A stretch of 64,000 nucleotides of DNA from Burkholderiales bacterium. Its GTDB lineage: Bacteria; Pseudomonadota; Gammaproteobacteria; Burkholderiales; Burkholderiaceae_C. A program made the translations under genes and the position numbers. The notes below the pieces were generated by a model that was not told where the DNA came from, did no database searches, and saw only the letters and a list, made by a program, of their open reading frames with translations. The stretch spans positions 17,195 to 81,194 of the forward strand of contig JAPLPK010000067.1 in assembly GCA_026400275.1 (NCBI GenBank), written 5' to 3'. Below, one piece after another: positions 56,036 to 64,000 of the stretch (positions are counted from its first letter, which is position 1; the number at the start of each line of letters is the position of its first letter).

Positions 56036-57831
56036 CCAGTACCACCTATTTTGACTTGGCCCCCGAGGCCGCCGCAGCGCCCAATGTGGCGGCGCCCGCA
56101 CCCGCTCCGGCTGCACGGGAAAAAGGCGACTACTCGCAGTACAGGGTCGTCCCTGCGCGTTACCCGGGCCGTACCGTCGGCACGGTGCTGGCGGTCTTGG
56201 TGATTGCCGCCGTACTGCAGTCGGTGTTCACCAATCCGCGCTGGGGCTGGGGCGTGTTTGCCGAATGGTTCTTTGCCGAGCCGGTGCTGATCGGCCTGGG
56301 CCGCACGCTGCTGCTCACGGCAGCGGGCGCGCTGTTTGGCTTCATTCTCGGCACCGGGCTGGCGCTGGCGCGGGTCTCGCGCTCGCCCCTGCTGGCGCGC
56401 CTGTCCTGGGGTTTTGTGTGGATCTTCCGCTCGATTCCGGTGATCGTGCTGCTGTTGATCATCAACAACCTGGGCTACCTGTATGAAACGGTGTCGCTGG
56501 GTGTGCCATTCACCGGCACGGTGTTTTTTTCGTACCCCACGACGCAACTGATCAGCCCGTTTGTGGCGGCGCTACTAGGCTTGACCTTGAACCAGGCGGC
56601 GTTTTCTTCGGAGATCATCCGTGGCGGCATCTTGTCGGTAGACCAGGGCCAGTTGGAGGCGGCTGCCGCGCTGGGGCTGCCACGCCGCCGCCAGGCGTTT
56701 CGTATCGTGTTGCCGCAGGCCATGCGCTCGATACTGCCTAGCGCCTTCAATGAAATCATCGGCCTGGCCAAGGGCACCTCCAACGTGTATATCCTGGCGC
56801 TACCCGAGCTGTTCTACACCATCCAGATCATCTACCGCCGCAACCTGGAGGTGATTCCATTGCTAATGGTGGCTACCGTCTGGTACCTGGTGATCCTCAC
56901 CGTGCTGTCGATTGCCCAGCACCAGATCGAGCGTCACTTCTCCAAGGGTGCGCTGCGCAACCACCAGGCTGCACCCTGGGCCCGCTGGTTGCGCGCACGC
57001 CTCCCAGCGCAGGCCACAGCGCCAGCGGTGCGCCGCGAAGCTCCGGCGCGCCGTGCCGTGCCACCCAGCACGGGTGGCGAGGTCACGGTGCATGGCATTT
57101 CGAAGAGCTTTGGCGCGCTGAAGGTGCTGCAGGACGTGACCTTGAGCGTGCCACGCGGTAGCGTGACCGTGGTGCTCGGCCCGTCAGGCTCTGGCAAATC
57201 GACCCTGCTGCGCACCATCAACCACCTGGAGCGCGTGGACGAGGGCTTTATCGCCATCGACGGCGAACTGGTCGGCTACCGCAAGGACGCCGACACGCTG
57301 TACGAGCTGCGCGAGAGCGACATCCTGGCGCGCCGTGTCGATGTCGGCATGGTGTTCCAGAACTTCAATCTGTTCCCGCACCTGACGGTGCTGGAAAACA
57401 TCGTCGAGGCACCGATTGCCGTGCGCGGCCAGCACCGGGCGGATGCCGAGTCGCAAGCCTTCGAGCTATTGGCCCGCGTGGGTCTGGCCGACAAGGCCCA
57501 CGCCTATCCGCTCCAGCTGTCGGGCGGCCAGCAGCAGCGCGTGGCGATTGCCCGGGCGCTGGCGCTGCGGCCCAAGGTGTTGCTGTTTGATGAGCCCACA
57601 TCTGCGCTGGACCCCGAGCTGGTGGGCGAGGTGCTGGACGTGATCAAGGAGCTGGCGCGCTCAGGCACCACCCTGCTGATCGTCACGCACGAGATCGGTT
57701 TTGCCCGTGAGGTGGCCGACCGCATCGTCTTCATGGAGCAGGGCCGCATCGTCGAAGTGGGCACGCCCGACCAGGTGTTCAACGCCCCGCAACACGCCCG
57801 TACTGCAGCCTTCTTGGCCAAGGTGCTGTAG
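56032..57831 (+). CDS. Amino-acid ABC transporter permease-ATPase fusion
   Basis: 599 residues. An Ala/Pro-rich cytoplasmic N-terminus (1-45) leads to a HisM-type permease (about 45-305) with coupling loop [43 protein letters not shown] basic Ala-rich linker follows, then a HisP/GlnQ-type ATPase (about 345-599): [55 protein letters not shown] and VTHEI. Permease and ATPase are usually separate proteins. Fusion forms are known in some proteobacterial polar amino acid importers. A likely cystine or S-substituted cysteine importer, from context. Confidence 0.94.
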   Translation: MTSTTYFDLAPEAAAAPNVAAPAPAPAAREKGDYSQYRVVPARYPGRTVGTVLAVLVIAAVLQSVFTNPRWGWGVFAEWFFAEPVLIGLGRTLLLTAAGALFGFILGTGLALARVSRSPLLARLSWGFVWIFRSIPVIVLLLIINNLGYLYETVSLGVPFTGTVFFSYPTTQLISPFVAALLGLTLNQAAFSSEIIRGGILSVDQGQLEAAAALGLPRRRQAFRIVLPQAMRSILPSAFNEIIGLAKGTSNVYILALPELFYTIQIIYRRNLEVIPLLMVATVWYLVILTVLSIAQHQIERHFSKGALRNHQAAPWARWLRARLPAQATAPAVRREAPARRAVPPSTGGEVTVHGISKSFGALKVLQDVTLSVPRGSVTVVLGPSGSGKSTLLRTINHLERVDEGFIAIDGELVGYRKDADTLYELRESDILARRVDVGMVFQNFNLFPHLTVLENIVEAPIAVRGQHRADAESQAFELLARVGLADKAHAYPLQLSGGQQQRVAIARALALRPKVLLFDEPTSALDPELVGEVLDVIKELARSGTTLLIVTHEIGFAREVADRIVFMEQGRIVEVGTPDQVFNAPQHARTAAFLAKVL

Positions 57832-57869
57832 CCCACAGCCCATCACTTACCCACGCTGATCCTCTGGCT

Positions 57870-57890
57870 GGCCGTACGCCCTGTACGGCC
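57870..57890. repeat. GGCCGTAC/GTACGGCC hairpin between transporter and binding-protein genes
   Basis: GGCCGTAC-GCCCT-GTACGGCC is a perfect 8 bp stem, extendable by three weaker pairs. No T-run follows. It lies in the 119-base gap between the fused transporter gene and the first binding-protein gene. It could stop exonucleases or balance levels, since binding proteins are needed in excess. Confidence 0.6.
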
Positions 57891-57950
57891 GGCAGGGGAG
57901 AGGCTTGCCGTGATTTTTCTCAACCTGAACCTTTTGATTGGACCCACACC

Positions 57951-58886
57951 ATGCGACTTCATGCCCCCTTCCGAAATGTCCTGATCGGCATCGCTACCGC
58001 CGCCGCCACTTTGCTGCCGCTGCACGCCTGGTCCCAGGCCGGTGACCTGGACCCCGCGCAACCGGGCCGCATCCGCGCCCAGAAGTCCGACGAAGCGCTG
58101 AAGCTGCTGTCTAAAGACTACAAGTTCACCAAGGACGGCACTTTCACCGTGGGTATCGCGCTGGGCCGGTTGCCCTTGGGCTCTTTCGCCAATGACAACA
58201 AAACCTTTGTCGGCAACGAGCCCGACATCGCACTGCTGGTGGCCGACAGCCTGGGTCGCAAGCTGGAGCTGGTGCCCGTCGCCTGGGCCGACTGGCCGCT
58301 GGGCCTGCAGTCCGGCAAGTTCGACGCGGTGGTGTCCAACGTCACCGTCACCGAGGCGCGCAAGGAGAAGTTCGACTTTTCCACCTACCGCAACGACACG
58401 CTGGGCATTTACGTGAAGAGCGATAGCAAGGTCGCCAGCGTGAAGGAGCCTAAAGACATAGCCGGCCTGCGTGTGATCGTCGGCGCCAGCACCAACCAAG
58501 AGCAAATCCTGCTGCGCTGGAACCAGCAGAACCTGGCCGCAGGCCTGAAGCCGGTGGAGATCCAGTACTACGACGATGACGTGGTGCAGCGCCTGGCGAT
58601 CCAGTCGAACCGCGCCGATGCCTACCTGGGCCCGAACGCGCTGGCTGCCTACGAGGCCCGCGACGGCAAGACCCGGCTGGCCGGCACCTTCTCTGGCGGC
58701 TGGCCACTCAGCGCCGAAATTGCCGTTACCACGCGCAAAGGCTCGGGCCTGGCCGACGCGGTGACCGCCGCGCTGAACGAACAGATCCGCAACGGCAACT
58801 ACACCAAGGCGCTGGCCCGCTGGAACCTGGGCTCCGAGGCCATTGAGAAGTCGCGCACCAACCCGCCTGGGCTGCCCAAGTCCTGA
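57951..58886 (+). CDS. Polar amino-acid ABC substrate-binding protein, tandem copy 1
   Basis: 311 residues with a signal peptide (cut near LHAWSQA). It is an SBP_bac_3 protein: GTFTVGIALGRLPLGSFANDNKTFVGNEPDIALLVADSLGRKLELVPVAWADWPLGLQSGKFDAVVSNVTVTEARKEKFDFSTYR, ending in NPPGLPKS. It is a close paralogue of the following protein. It probably delivers ligand to the fused transporter. Confidence 0.94.
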   Translation: MRLHAPFRNVLIGIATAAATLLPLHAWSQAGDLDPAQPGRIRAQKSDEALKLLSKDYKFTKDGTFTVGIALGRLPLGSFANDNKTFVGNEPDIALLVADSLGRKLELVPVAWADWPLGLQSGKFDAVVSNVTVTEARKEKFDFSTYRNDTLGIYVKSDSKVASVKEPKDIAGLRVIVGASTNQEQILLRWNQQNLAAGLKPVEIQYYDDDVVQRLAIQSNRADAYLGPNALAAYEARDGKTRLAGTFSGGWPLSAEIAVTTRKGSGLADAVTAALNEQIRNGNYTKALARWNLGSEAIEKSRTNPPGLPKS

Positions 58887-58912
58887 TGCGGAATTTTGGT
58901 AGGAACCACACC

Positions 58913-59845
58913 ATGCTGTGTATTTCATCTTTCTGCCGCCGCGCTGCCTTGGCTGCTGTCTGGCTCTACGCGGTAGCGGCTGGGGCCGCCGACCGCTTTG
59001 ACTTCAGCCCCGAGCAGGCGGGCCGCGTGCGCGCCACCAAAGACGCCGAGGCCATCAAGGCCCTGCCCAAGGACTTCCGCTTTGTAAAAGACGGGGTGTT
59101 TACCGTGGCGATTTCGCCTATGGCACCGCCGATTTCGAGCTACGCCACCGACGCGAAGACCGTGGTCGGCTTCGACCCCGACTACGCGCAGCTGGTGGCC
59201 GACGCCCTGGGCCTGAAGCTGGACCTGCAGCCTATTGCCTGGGCCGACTGGCCGCTGGGCTTGGTCTCCGGCAAATACGACGCGGTGATCTCCAACGTGG
59301 GCGTGACCGAGCAGCGCAAGGAGAAGTTCGATTTCTCGACCTACCGCCTGGGCCTGCACGGCTTTTACGTGCGGGCCGACAGCGCTATCCGCAGCATCAA
59401 GGAACCCAAGGACGTGGCGGGGCTGAAGATCGTCACCGGCGCTGGTACCAACCAGGAAAAAATCCTGCTGGAATGGAACCGGCAGAACACCGCTGCGGGC
59501 CTTAAGCCGCTGGAGCTGCAGTACTTTGACGACGACGTGGCCCGGGTGCTGGCGGTGGTGTCGGGGCGCGCAGATGCCAACTTCAACCCCAATGCGCCGC
59601 AGGCCTACCACGCGGCCAAAGAGGGCAAGATCAAGCTGGTCGGCACGGTGAACGCCGGCTGGCCGCTGAAGTCTGACGTGGCCATCACCACGCGCAAGGG
59701 CAGCGGCCTGGCGCAGGCGCTAACCATCGCGGGCAACGGCCTTATCAAGGCCGGCAAATACCAGCAAGCGCTGGCCCGCTGGAGCCTGAACGAAGAGGCA
59801 CTGGCGGCATCGGAAACCAACCCGCCCGGCTTGCCCAAGTTCTAA
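58913..59845 (+). CDS. Polar amino-acid ABC substrate-binding protein, tandem copy 2
   Basis: 310 residues from the ATG at 58913, chosen because TAGGA lies 8 bases upstream; an ATG at 58886 overlapping the previous stop (TGATG) would add 9 residues. The signal peptide is MLCISSFCRRAALAAVWLYAVAAGAA. The mature sequence parallels copy 1 throughout (FVKDGVFTVAIS, AWADWPLGLVSGKYDAVISN, RKEKFDFSTYR, GAGTNQEKILL, NPPGLPKF), which marks a tandem duplication. Differences around the ligand pocket (PMAPPISSY against GRLPLGSF) suggest a second ligand. Confidence 0.93.
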   Translation: MLCISSFCRRAALAAVWLYAVAAGAADRFDFSPEQAGRVRATKDAEAIKALPKDFRFVKDGVFTVAISPMAPPISSYATDAKTVVGFDPDYAQLVADALGLKLDLQPIAWADWPLGLVSGKYDAVISNVGVTEQRKEKFDFSTYRLGLHGFYVRADSAIRSIKEPKDVAGLKIVTGAGTNQEKILLEWNRQNTAAGLKPLELQYFDDDVARVLAVVSGRADANFNPNAPQAYHAAKEGKIKLVGTVNAGWPLKSDVAITTRKGSGLAQALTIAGNGLIKAGKYQQALARWSLNEEALAASETNPPGLPKF

Positions 59846-59847
59846 CC

Positions 59848-60891
59848 ATGGCGATCGAAAAACTGGGCTTCTTGACCCCCGGCAACTACACCGATACCGA
59901 CCCCTTCACCGGGCTGGAGCAGAGCCTGCAGCTGTTCCAGCAGGGCGAAGACCTGGGCTACGACCACGGCTGGGTGCGCCAGCGGCACCTGGAGCGCGCC
60001 GTGTCCTCGGCCAGCGTGTTTCTGGCTGCGGCCAGCCAGCGCACCCGCCGCATCGCCCTGGGCACGGCCGTGATCCAGATGGGCTATGAAAACCCGTTCC
60101 GCCTGGCCGAAGACTTGGCCACGGTGGATGTGCTGTCGCGCGGTCGTTTGCTCGTGGGCCTGAGTGCGGGTGCGCCGCCCTATGGCCCGCTGCTGGGCGA
60201 GCGGTTTCTGGACGGTGACGCCAAGGACGTGGACTATTCGCACCATCGCATTGCCCGGCTGCGTAGCAATTTGCAGGGCGGCTGGATAGGCGACGAAACG
60301 GCGCTGATTCCATCGCCGGCAGGGCCACAGCGCGCGCGCCTGCACCCCTGGGCGCCGGGCCTGGCCGAGCGCCTGTGGTACGGCGGCGGCTCGCGCCGGT
60401 CGGTGGAGTGGGCCGGGCGCAACGGCTTCAACCTGTTGCTGGGCAATATCAATACCGGCGAAACGTCGGACGACTTCTACGTGACCCAATACGGCCATGT
60501 GGCGCTGTTCCAGCAGCACTGGGCGGCCGACTACACGCCTCGCATCGCCCTGGGCCGTGTCATCGTGCCGCTGGACAGCGCCGACGCCACCACCCGCCAG
60601 CGCTACCGCGCCTATGCCGAGAGCCGCAAGGCCCGCACGCTGCAGCCGCAAGGCGAGCGCCGTACGCTGTATGCGCCCGACCTGGTGGGCACCAGCGACG
60701 AGATTCTGGAGCTGCTGCACCAAGACCCTGTGCTGCCGCTGGTGCGCGAGCTGCGCCTGGAACTGCCCTACGACTTTGCGCCGCAGGACTACGCGCAAAT
60801 CCTGCACGACGTGGTGCGCTCCATCGCGCCGGCGCTGGGCTGGCAGCCTGCTGCCGAGGCGGTTGCGCCGGTGCCGGAGGCTGTGTTTTAA
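59848..60891 (+). CDS. LLM-class flavin-dependent oxidoreductase (second)
   Basis: 347 residues of the luciferase-like fold. Opening segments are EKLGFLTPGNYTDTDPFTGLEQSLQLFQQGEDLGYDHGWVRQRHLERAVSSASVFLAAASQRTRRIALGTAVIQMGYENPFRLAEDLATVDVLSRGRL. It starts 2 bases after the second binding-protein gene and ends the operon. It differs from the first LLM enzyme and from the NtaA-type monooxygenase, so the operon encodes three distinct flavin oxidoreductases. Confidence 0.92.
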   Translation: MAIEKLGFLTPGNYTDTDPFTGLEQSLQLFQQGEDLGYDHGWVRQRHLERAVSSASVFLAAASQRTRRIALGTAVIQMGYENPFRLAEDLATVDVLSRGRLLVGLSAGAPPYGPLLGERFLDGDAKDVDYSHHRIARLRSNLQGGWIGDETALIPSPAGPQRARLHPWAPGLAERLWYGGGSRRSVEWAGRNGFNLLLGNINTGETSDDFYVTQYGHVALFQQHWAADYTPRIALGRVIVPLDSADATTRQRYRAYAESRKARTLQPQGERRTLYAPDLVGTSDEILELLHQDPVLPLVRELRLELPYDFAPQDYAQILHDVVRSIAPALGWQPAAEAVAPVPEAVF

Positions 60892-60903
60892 AGCACTATG
60901 GTT

Positions 60904-60950
60904 TTGATAGCTGCTGGCGCAGGTATTACCTGCGCTGGAGGCCGATTTTG
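60904..60950 (+). repeat. Palindromic repeat family A after the last operon gene
   Basis: TTGATAGCTGCTGGCGCAGGTATTACCTGCGCTGGAGGCCGATTTTG has the perfect stem GCGCAGGTA-T-TACCTGCGC (60917-60935). It lies between the LLM gene and the MYG1-family gene and may end the operon. Confidence 0.8.
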
Positions 60951-60997
60951 CTTAAACCCCGGGTGTGCCACCACAGGGGCCTCGCTAAAATCGGCCG

Positions 60998-61972
60998 ATG
61001 ACAAAAACCACCACGATCGCCACCCACAGTGGCACTTTCCATGCCGACGACGTTTTTGGCGTTGGCGTTCTGATGGGGGTGTTCCCCGCGCACAGCCTGC
61101 TGCGCACCCGCGACAAGGCCTTGATCGCTACTGCCGACTTTGTGGTCGATGTGGGCGGCACCTGGGACGCCGCCACCGGCCGTTTCGACCACCACCAGCG
61201 CGGCTTTGAAGGCGCGCGCCCGGTGCGTTTGGTCGATGGCCAAAGCGTGCCCGGCGTGGGCTATGCCAGCGCCGGCCTGGTGTGGTCGGCTTACGGCACG
61301 GACTACGTGAAAGCGTGGGCGACCAGCCATGGCCACACACTGGACGACGCTGCGGTGGCCGAGGTGGTGCATTCCATCGACCACTCGCTGGTGCAGTACC
61401 TGGACATCGTGGACACCGGCCAGGGCGATGTGGCGCCCGGCATCTTCGGCCTGTCCAGCCTGGTGGCGCAGCTGAACACCCATTGGCTGGAAGAGCAGGG
61501 CCTGGACCTGGCCGCCAAAGCCCAGCTGCTGGAAACCCGCTTCCGCGAGGCCATCGCCATCACCCGTAAGTTTCTGGACCATGCCATCAGCAAAAAAGTG
61601 GCGCAGATCCGCGCCATGGACATCGTGCGCCAGGCGCCGCGCCTGCTGGGCGGCAAGCTGCTGCACCTGCGTGAGGGCGGCATGCCCTGGACCCGCGTGG
61701 TGGTCGATGAAATGCCCGAGGTGATGTTCGTCATCTACCCCGACTCCGACGGCAACCAGTACCAGATCAAGACCGTGCCGACGGAGCCAGGCTCGTTCGA
61801 CACCCGTATGGATCTGCCCGCCAGCTGGGCCGGCCTGCGCGACCAGGAACTGGCCGCCGTCACCGGCGTGCCCGACAGTGTGTTCTGCCACCTCAACCTG
61901 TTCATCGGCGGAGCCCGTAGCTTCGAAGGCGCGCTGAAGCTGGCCGAACTGGCATTGGCGGAGCCCGTCTGA
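60998..61972 (+). CDS. MYG1-family (UPF0160) metal-dependent hydrolase
   Basis: 324 residues. THSGTFHADDVFGVGVL near the start and FDHHQRGFEGAR further on are the DHH-like metal-binding motifs of the MYG1 family. Eukaryotic MYG1 is a 3'-5' RNA exonuclease; bacterial members are poorly studied. It stands alone after a repeat, 106 bases from the operon. The function here is not known beyond a probable phosphoesterase activity. Confidence 0.93.
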   Translation: MTKTTTIATHSGTFHADDVFGVGVLMGVFPAHSLLRTRDKALIATADFVVDVGGTWDAATGRFDHHQRGFEGARPVRLVDGQSVPGVGYASAGLVWSAYGTDYVKAWATSHGHTLDDAAVAEVVHSIDHSLVQYLDIVDTGQGDVAPGIFGLSSLVAQLNTHWLEEQGLDLAAKAQLLETRFREAIAITRKFLDHAISKKVAQIRAMDIVRQAPRLLGGKLLHLREGGMPWTRVVVDEMPEVMFVIYPDSDGNQYQIKTVPTEPGSFDTRMDLPASWAGLRDQELAAVTGVPDSVFCHLNLFIGGARSFEGALKLAELALAEPV

Positions 61973-61987
61973 TTAAAAGGTACTCCG

Positions 61988-62890
61988 CTACGGACGCAGC
62001 GCTTGGGTGAAATCGATAAACGCGCGTAGCGGTGTCGGCAGCTGGCGGCGGCTGGGGTAGTACAGGTAGGGGCCGGAGAAGCTGGGCCACCAGGCTTGCA
62101 GCACCGGCTCCAGCGCCCCGCTGTCGAGATGGGGGCGCAGCCAGTCTTCGAACAGGTAGATGACGCCGCTACCGGCCACGGCGGCATCCACCGCCAGTTC
62201 CACGGCGCCGCCGATCCTGACGATCAGCGGGCCGCTGGTGTCCACCTTGATGGTTTCGCCGTCCCGCTCGAATTCCCAGGCCGGCATGGCGCCGCTGGCG
62301 AATTTGCCACGCAGGCAGGCGTGGCCCAGCAGGTCGCGCGGATGCTCGGGGCGACCGCGCTGGTCCAGGTAGGCGGGCGCGGCGGCAGCCGCAAAGCGCT
62401 GCACACGCGGGCCGATGGGGATGGCGACCATGTCCAGCTCCAGCCGCTCCTCGTAGCGGATGCCCGCATCGCAGCCCTCGGCCAGCATGTCCACAAAGCT
62501 TTCTTCGGCGATCACCTCCAGCACGATGTCGGGGTAGGCGGCCAAAAATGGCGGCACGATGCTAGGCAGCACCAGGCGGGCCGCGCTGAGCGGCACATTC
62601 AGCCGCAGCGTACCGGCGGGCCGGTCCCGAAAACCGTTGGCCACGTCCAGCGCGGCCTCCACCTCGCCCAGCGCCGGGCCCAGCCGCTCCAGCAGACGGG
62701 CGCCTGCCTCTGTCAGTGCGACGCTGCGCGTGCTGCGGTTGAGCAGCCGTACGCCAAGCCGGGTTTCGAGCCGGCGCACGGCCTCGCTGAGGCTGGAGGC
62801 GCTGCCACCGTTGGCAAGGGCCGCACCCCGAAAGCCGCCTGCACGCGCCACCGCCACGAAGGCCGTCAGGTCTGCCAGGTTTGCGGTCAT
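61988..62890 (-). CDS. LysR-family transcriptional regulator
   Basis: 300 residues: N-terminal helix-turn-helix (FVAVARAGGFRGAALANGGSASSLSEAVRRLETRLGVRLLNRSTRSVALTEAG) and a substrate-binding domain beginning PAGTLRLNVPLSAARLVLP. It is divergent from the aldo/keto reductase gene, with 93 bases between starts, so it very likely controls that gene. The end is convergent with the MYG1 gene, 15 bases apart. Confidence 0.94.
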   Translation of the reverse strand: MTANLADLTAFVAVARAGGFRGAALANGGSASSLSEAVRRLETRLGVRLLNRSTRSVALTEAGARLLERLGPALGEVEAALDVANGFRDRPAGTLRLNVPLSAARLVLPSIVPPFLAAYPDIVLEVIAEESFVDMLAEGCDAGIRYEERLELDMVAIPIGPRVQRFAAAAAPAYLDQRGRPEHPRDLLGHACLRGKFASGAMPAWEFERDGETIKVDTSGPLIVRIGGAVELAVDAAVAGSGVIYLFEDWLRPHLDSGALEPVLQAWWPSFSGPYLYYPSRRQLPTPLRAFIDFTQALRP

Positions 62891-62903
62891 TGTTCGCCTT
62901 TCT

Positions 62904-62916
62904 GCACAAGCTGTGC
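62904..62916. promoter_or_regulatory. GCACA-AGC-TGTGC palindrome, possible LysR-binding site
   Basis: A perfect 5 bp inverted repeat with a 3-base centre, 14 bases upstream of the LysR start in the divergent promoter. The T-N11-A type spacing usual for LysR sites is not clearly met, so confidence is low. Confidence 0.3.
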
Positions 62917-62983
62917 TGATTCAACCCACTTATCGTACGCGGTGTTCTTGCCTACATTCGTGGCTCACCACAGAGGAACGAAC

Positions 62984-63865
62984 ATGATCGACATTGGCCA
63001 AGCAGGAAATTACACACTCGGCGACCGCAGCGTACAGCGTCTGGGATACGGCGCCATGCAGCTCGCCGGCCCCGGCGTATTCGGGCCGCCGAAGGACCGC
63101 AAGGCGGCCGTCGCCGTACTGCGCGAGGCCGTGGAAAGCGGCGTCAACCACATCGACACCAGCGACTTTTACGGCCCGCACATCACCAACCAGATCCTGC
63201 GCGAGGCGCTGCACCCTTACCGCGACGGTCTCACCATCGTCACCAAAATCGGCGCCCGGCGCGGCGCGGATGGCTCCTGGAACCCGGCATTTGCACGCGA
63301 GGAACTGACCCAGGCGGTGCACGACAACCTGCGCAATCTGGGCCTGGACGTGCTCGACGTGGTCAACCTGCGCAGCATGTTCGGCATCCACGGGCCGGCC
63401 GAAGGCTCGCTGGAAGAACCGCTCAGCGTGCTGGCCGGGCTGCAGCAGCAGGGCCTGGTGCGCCACATCGGTTTAAGCAACGCCACACCCACGCAAATCG
63501 CCCAAGGGCGCAGCATCTGCCGCATTGTGTGCGTGCAGAACCTGTACAACCTGGCGCACCGTGCGGATGACGGCCTGGTCGCCGATCTGGCCCGCGACGG
63601 CACGGCTTACGTGCCGTTCTTCCCGCTGGGCGGCTTCAGCCCTTTGCAGTCGGCGGGGCTCTCCGCCGTGGCCGAGGAGCTTGGCGCCACACCCATGCAG
63701 GTCGCACTGGCTTGGCTGCTACAGCGCTCGCCCAACATTCTGTTGATCCCCGGCACTTCGTCGGTCGTGCATCTGCGCGAAAACCTGGCCGCGGCACAGT
63801 TGGTGCTGACCCCCAGCACGGTGGCGCGGTTGGACCAGATCGCCGGTGAAACCCAACCGGTCTGA
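62984..63865 (+). CDS. Aldo/keto reductase (YdbC-like)
   Basis: 293 residues from ATG 62984, with AGAGGA upstream; the long track ORF is a shadow of the LysR gene. Asp and Tyr lie in HIDTSDFYGPHITN and Lys in IVTKIGARRG. The usual catalytic His segment reads LDVVNLRSMF, so the His is replaced, as I recall for the YdbC group (a pyridoxal reductase in E. coli). It is divergent from its probable LysR regulator. Confidence 0.92.
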   Translation: MIDIGQAGNYTLGDRSVQRLGYGAMQLAGPGVFGPPKDRKAAVAVLREAVESGVNHIDTSDFYGPHITNQILREALHPYRDGLTIVTKIGARRGADGSWNPAFAREELTQAVHDNLRNLGLDVLDVVNLRSMFGIHGPAEGSLEEPLSVLAGLQQQGLVRHIGLSNATPTQIAQGRSICRIVCVQNLYNLAHRADDGLVADLARDGTAYVPFFPLGGFSPLQSAGLSAVAEELGATPMQVALAWLLQRSPNILLIPGTSSVVHLRENLAAAQLVLTPSTVARLDQIAGETQPV

Positions 63866-63902
63866 TGCGCTGTAGGCTGGCCAGGGCGCTTAAACTTTTG
63901 CC

Positions 63903-64000
63903 ATGACCATCGAATCGACTCCTTCCGCCGACAAACCCAATGCCCGCACCGAAGCCGCGCTGGCCCGCCTGCACAAGGCCATGCGCGACATCGAGGCCGA
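63903..64000 (+). CDS. Unidentified gene, 5' end only
   Basis: An open frame from ATG 63903 to the window end gives MTIESTPSADKPNARTEAALARLHKAMRDIEA. The segment is Ala/Arg-rich and helical, with no recognisable motif. No clear ribosome site precedes it. The codon pattern is like its neighbours, so a real gene is likely, but identity cannot be given. Confidence 0.5.
   Translation, partial: MTIESTPSADKPNARTEAALARLHKAMRDIEA

Overview
The window is a 64 kb piece of a GC-rich chromosome. It reads as a betaproteobacterium of the order Burkholderiales, most likely Comamonadaceae (Rhodoferax/Polaromonas-like). The evidence is the housekeeping gene orders (purE-purK-tsaC, tsaB-rimI-UDG, uvrA divergent from MFS-ssb), the protein styles, and a family of ~45 bp palindromic repeats (core TAGCTGCTnGCGCAGGTA) that I associate from memory with this family. 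I see no rRNA, tRNA, CRISPR array, prophage or origin. One truncated IS3-type remnant is present. Coding density is high and most genes are linked by ATGA, TGATG or longer overlaps.

Layout. 0-6 kb (minus): a probable detoxification set of pirin, isochorismatase-type hydrolase, large amidohydrolase, DoxX, SLAC1-type channel and an alpha/beta hydrolase cut by the left edge, with a divergent LysR regulator (5.9-6.9 kb). 7.1-8.1 kb: a DJ-1/PfpI protein and a ribbon-helix-helix protein. 8.1-8.7 kb is the only gene-free stretch over 300 bases. 8.7-13.7 kb: an RbsB-like sugar-binding protein with an aldo/keto reductase and a creatininase-family enzyme, a convergent LacI regulator, and a fatty acid desaturase whose stop codon overlaps an IS3 remnant. 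14-18 kb: thioredoxin-TPR protein, purE, purK, tsaC. 18-22.4 kb: two GDSL lipoproteins flanking ompW, then dacB. 22.5-25.4 kb: tsaB, rimI, a UDG-like protein and pyrF, followed by a nested 220 bp palindrome. 26-39.4 kb: a chemoreceptor, a YqjD/E/K-type trio, uvrA, MFS, ssb, a 1467-aa hybrid kinase and an HD-GYP response regulator.

39.5-51.7 kb is a nucleobase/nucleoside acquisition island: an NMT1-type ABC importer, a RutR-like TetR regulator, psuK and psuG (pseudouridine breakdown to uracil and ribose 5-phosphate), a phytanoyl-CoA-dioxygenase-family oxygenase, and a BMP-type nucleoside ABC importer. 51.8-60.9 kb is an eight-gene operon: two luciferase-like oxidoreductases, an NtaA/SnaA-type FMN monooxygenase, an M20 amidohydrolase, a GNAT acetyltransferase, a fused amino-acid ABC permease-ATPase and two tandem paralogous binding proteins. 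Its content matches the acetylate / S-oxidise / deacetylate route for S-substituted cysteines known from the Bacillus subtilis yxe and ytm operons. 61-64 kb: a MYG1-family protein, a LysR regulator divergent from an aldo/keto reductase, and the start of an unidentified gene.

The best leads are the putative S-substituted-cysteine salvage operon, the pseudouridine/nucleoside island with its unexplained dioxygenase, a GDSL protein and a UDG homologue that have both lost their active-site residues, palindromic repeats that have entered at least four reading frames in both orientations, and the nested palindrome carrying exact 23 bp tandem repeats after pyrF.
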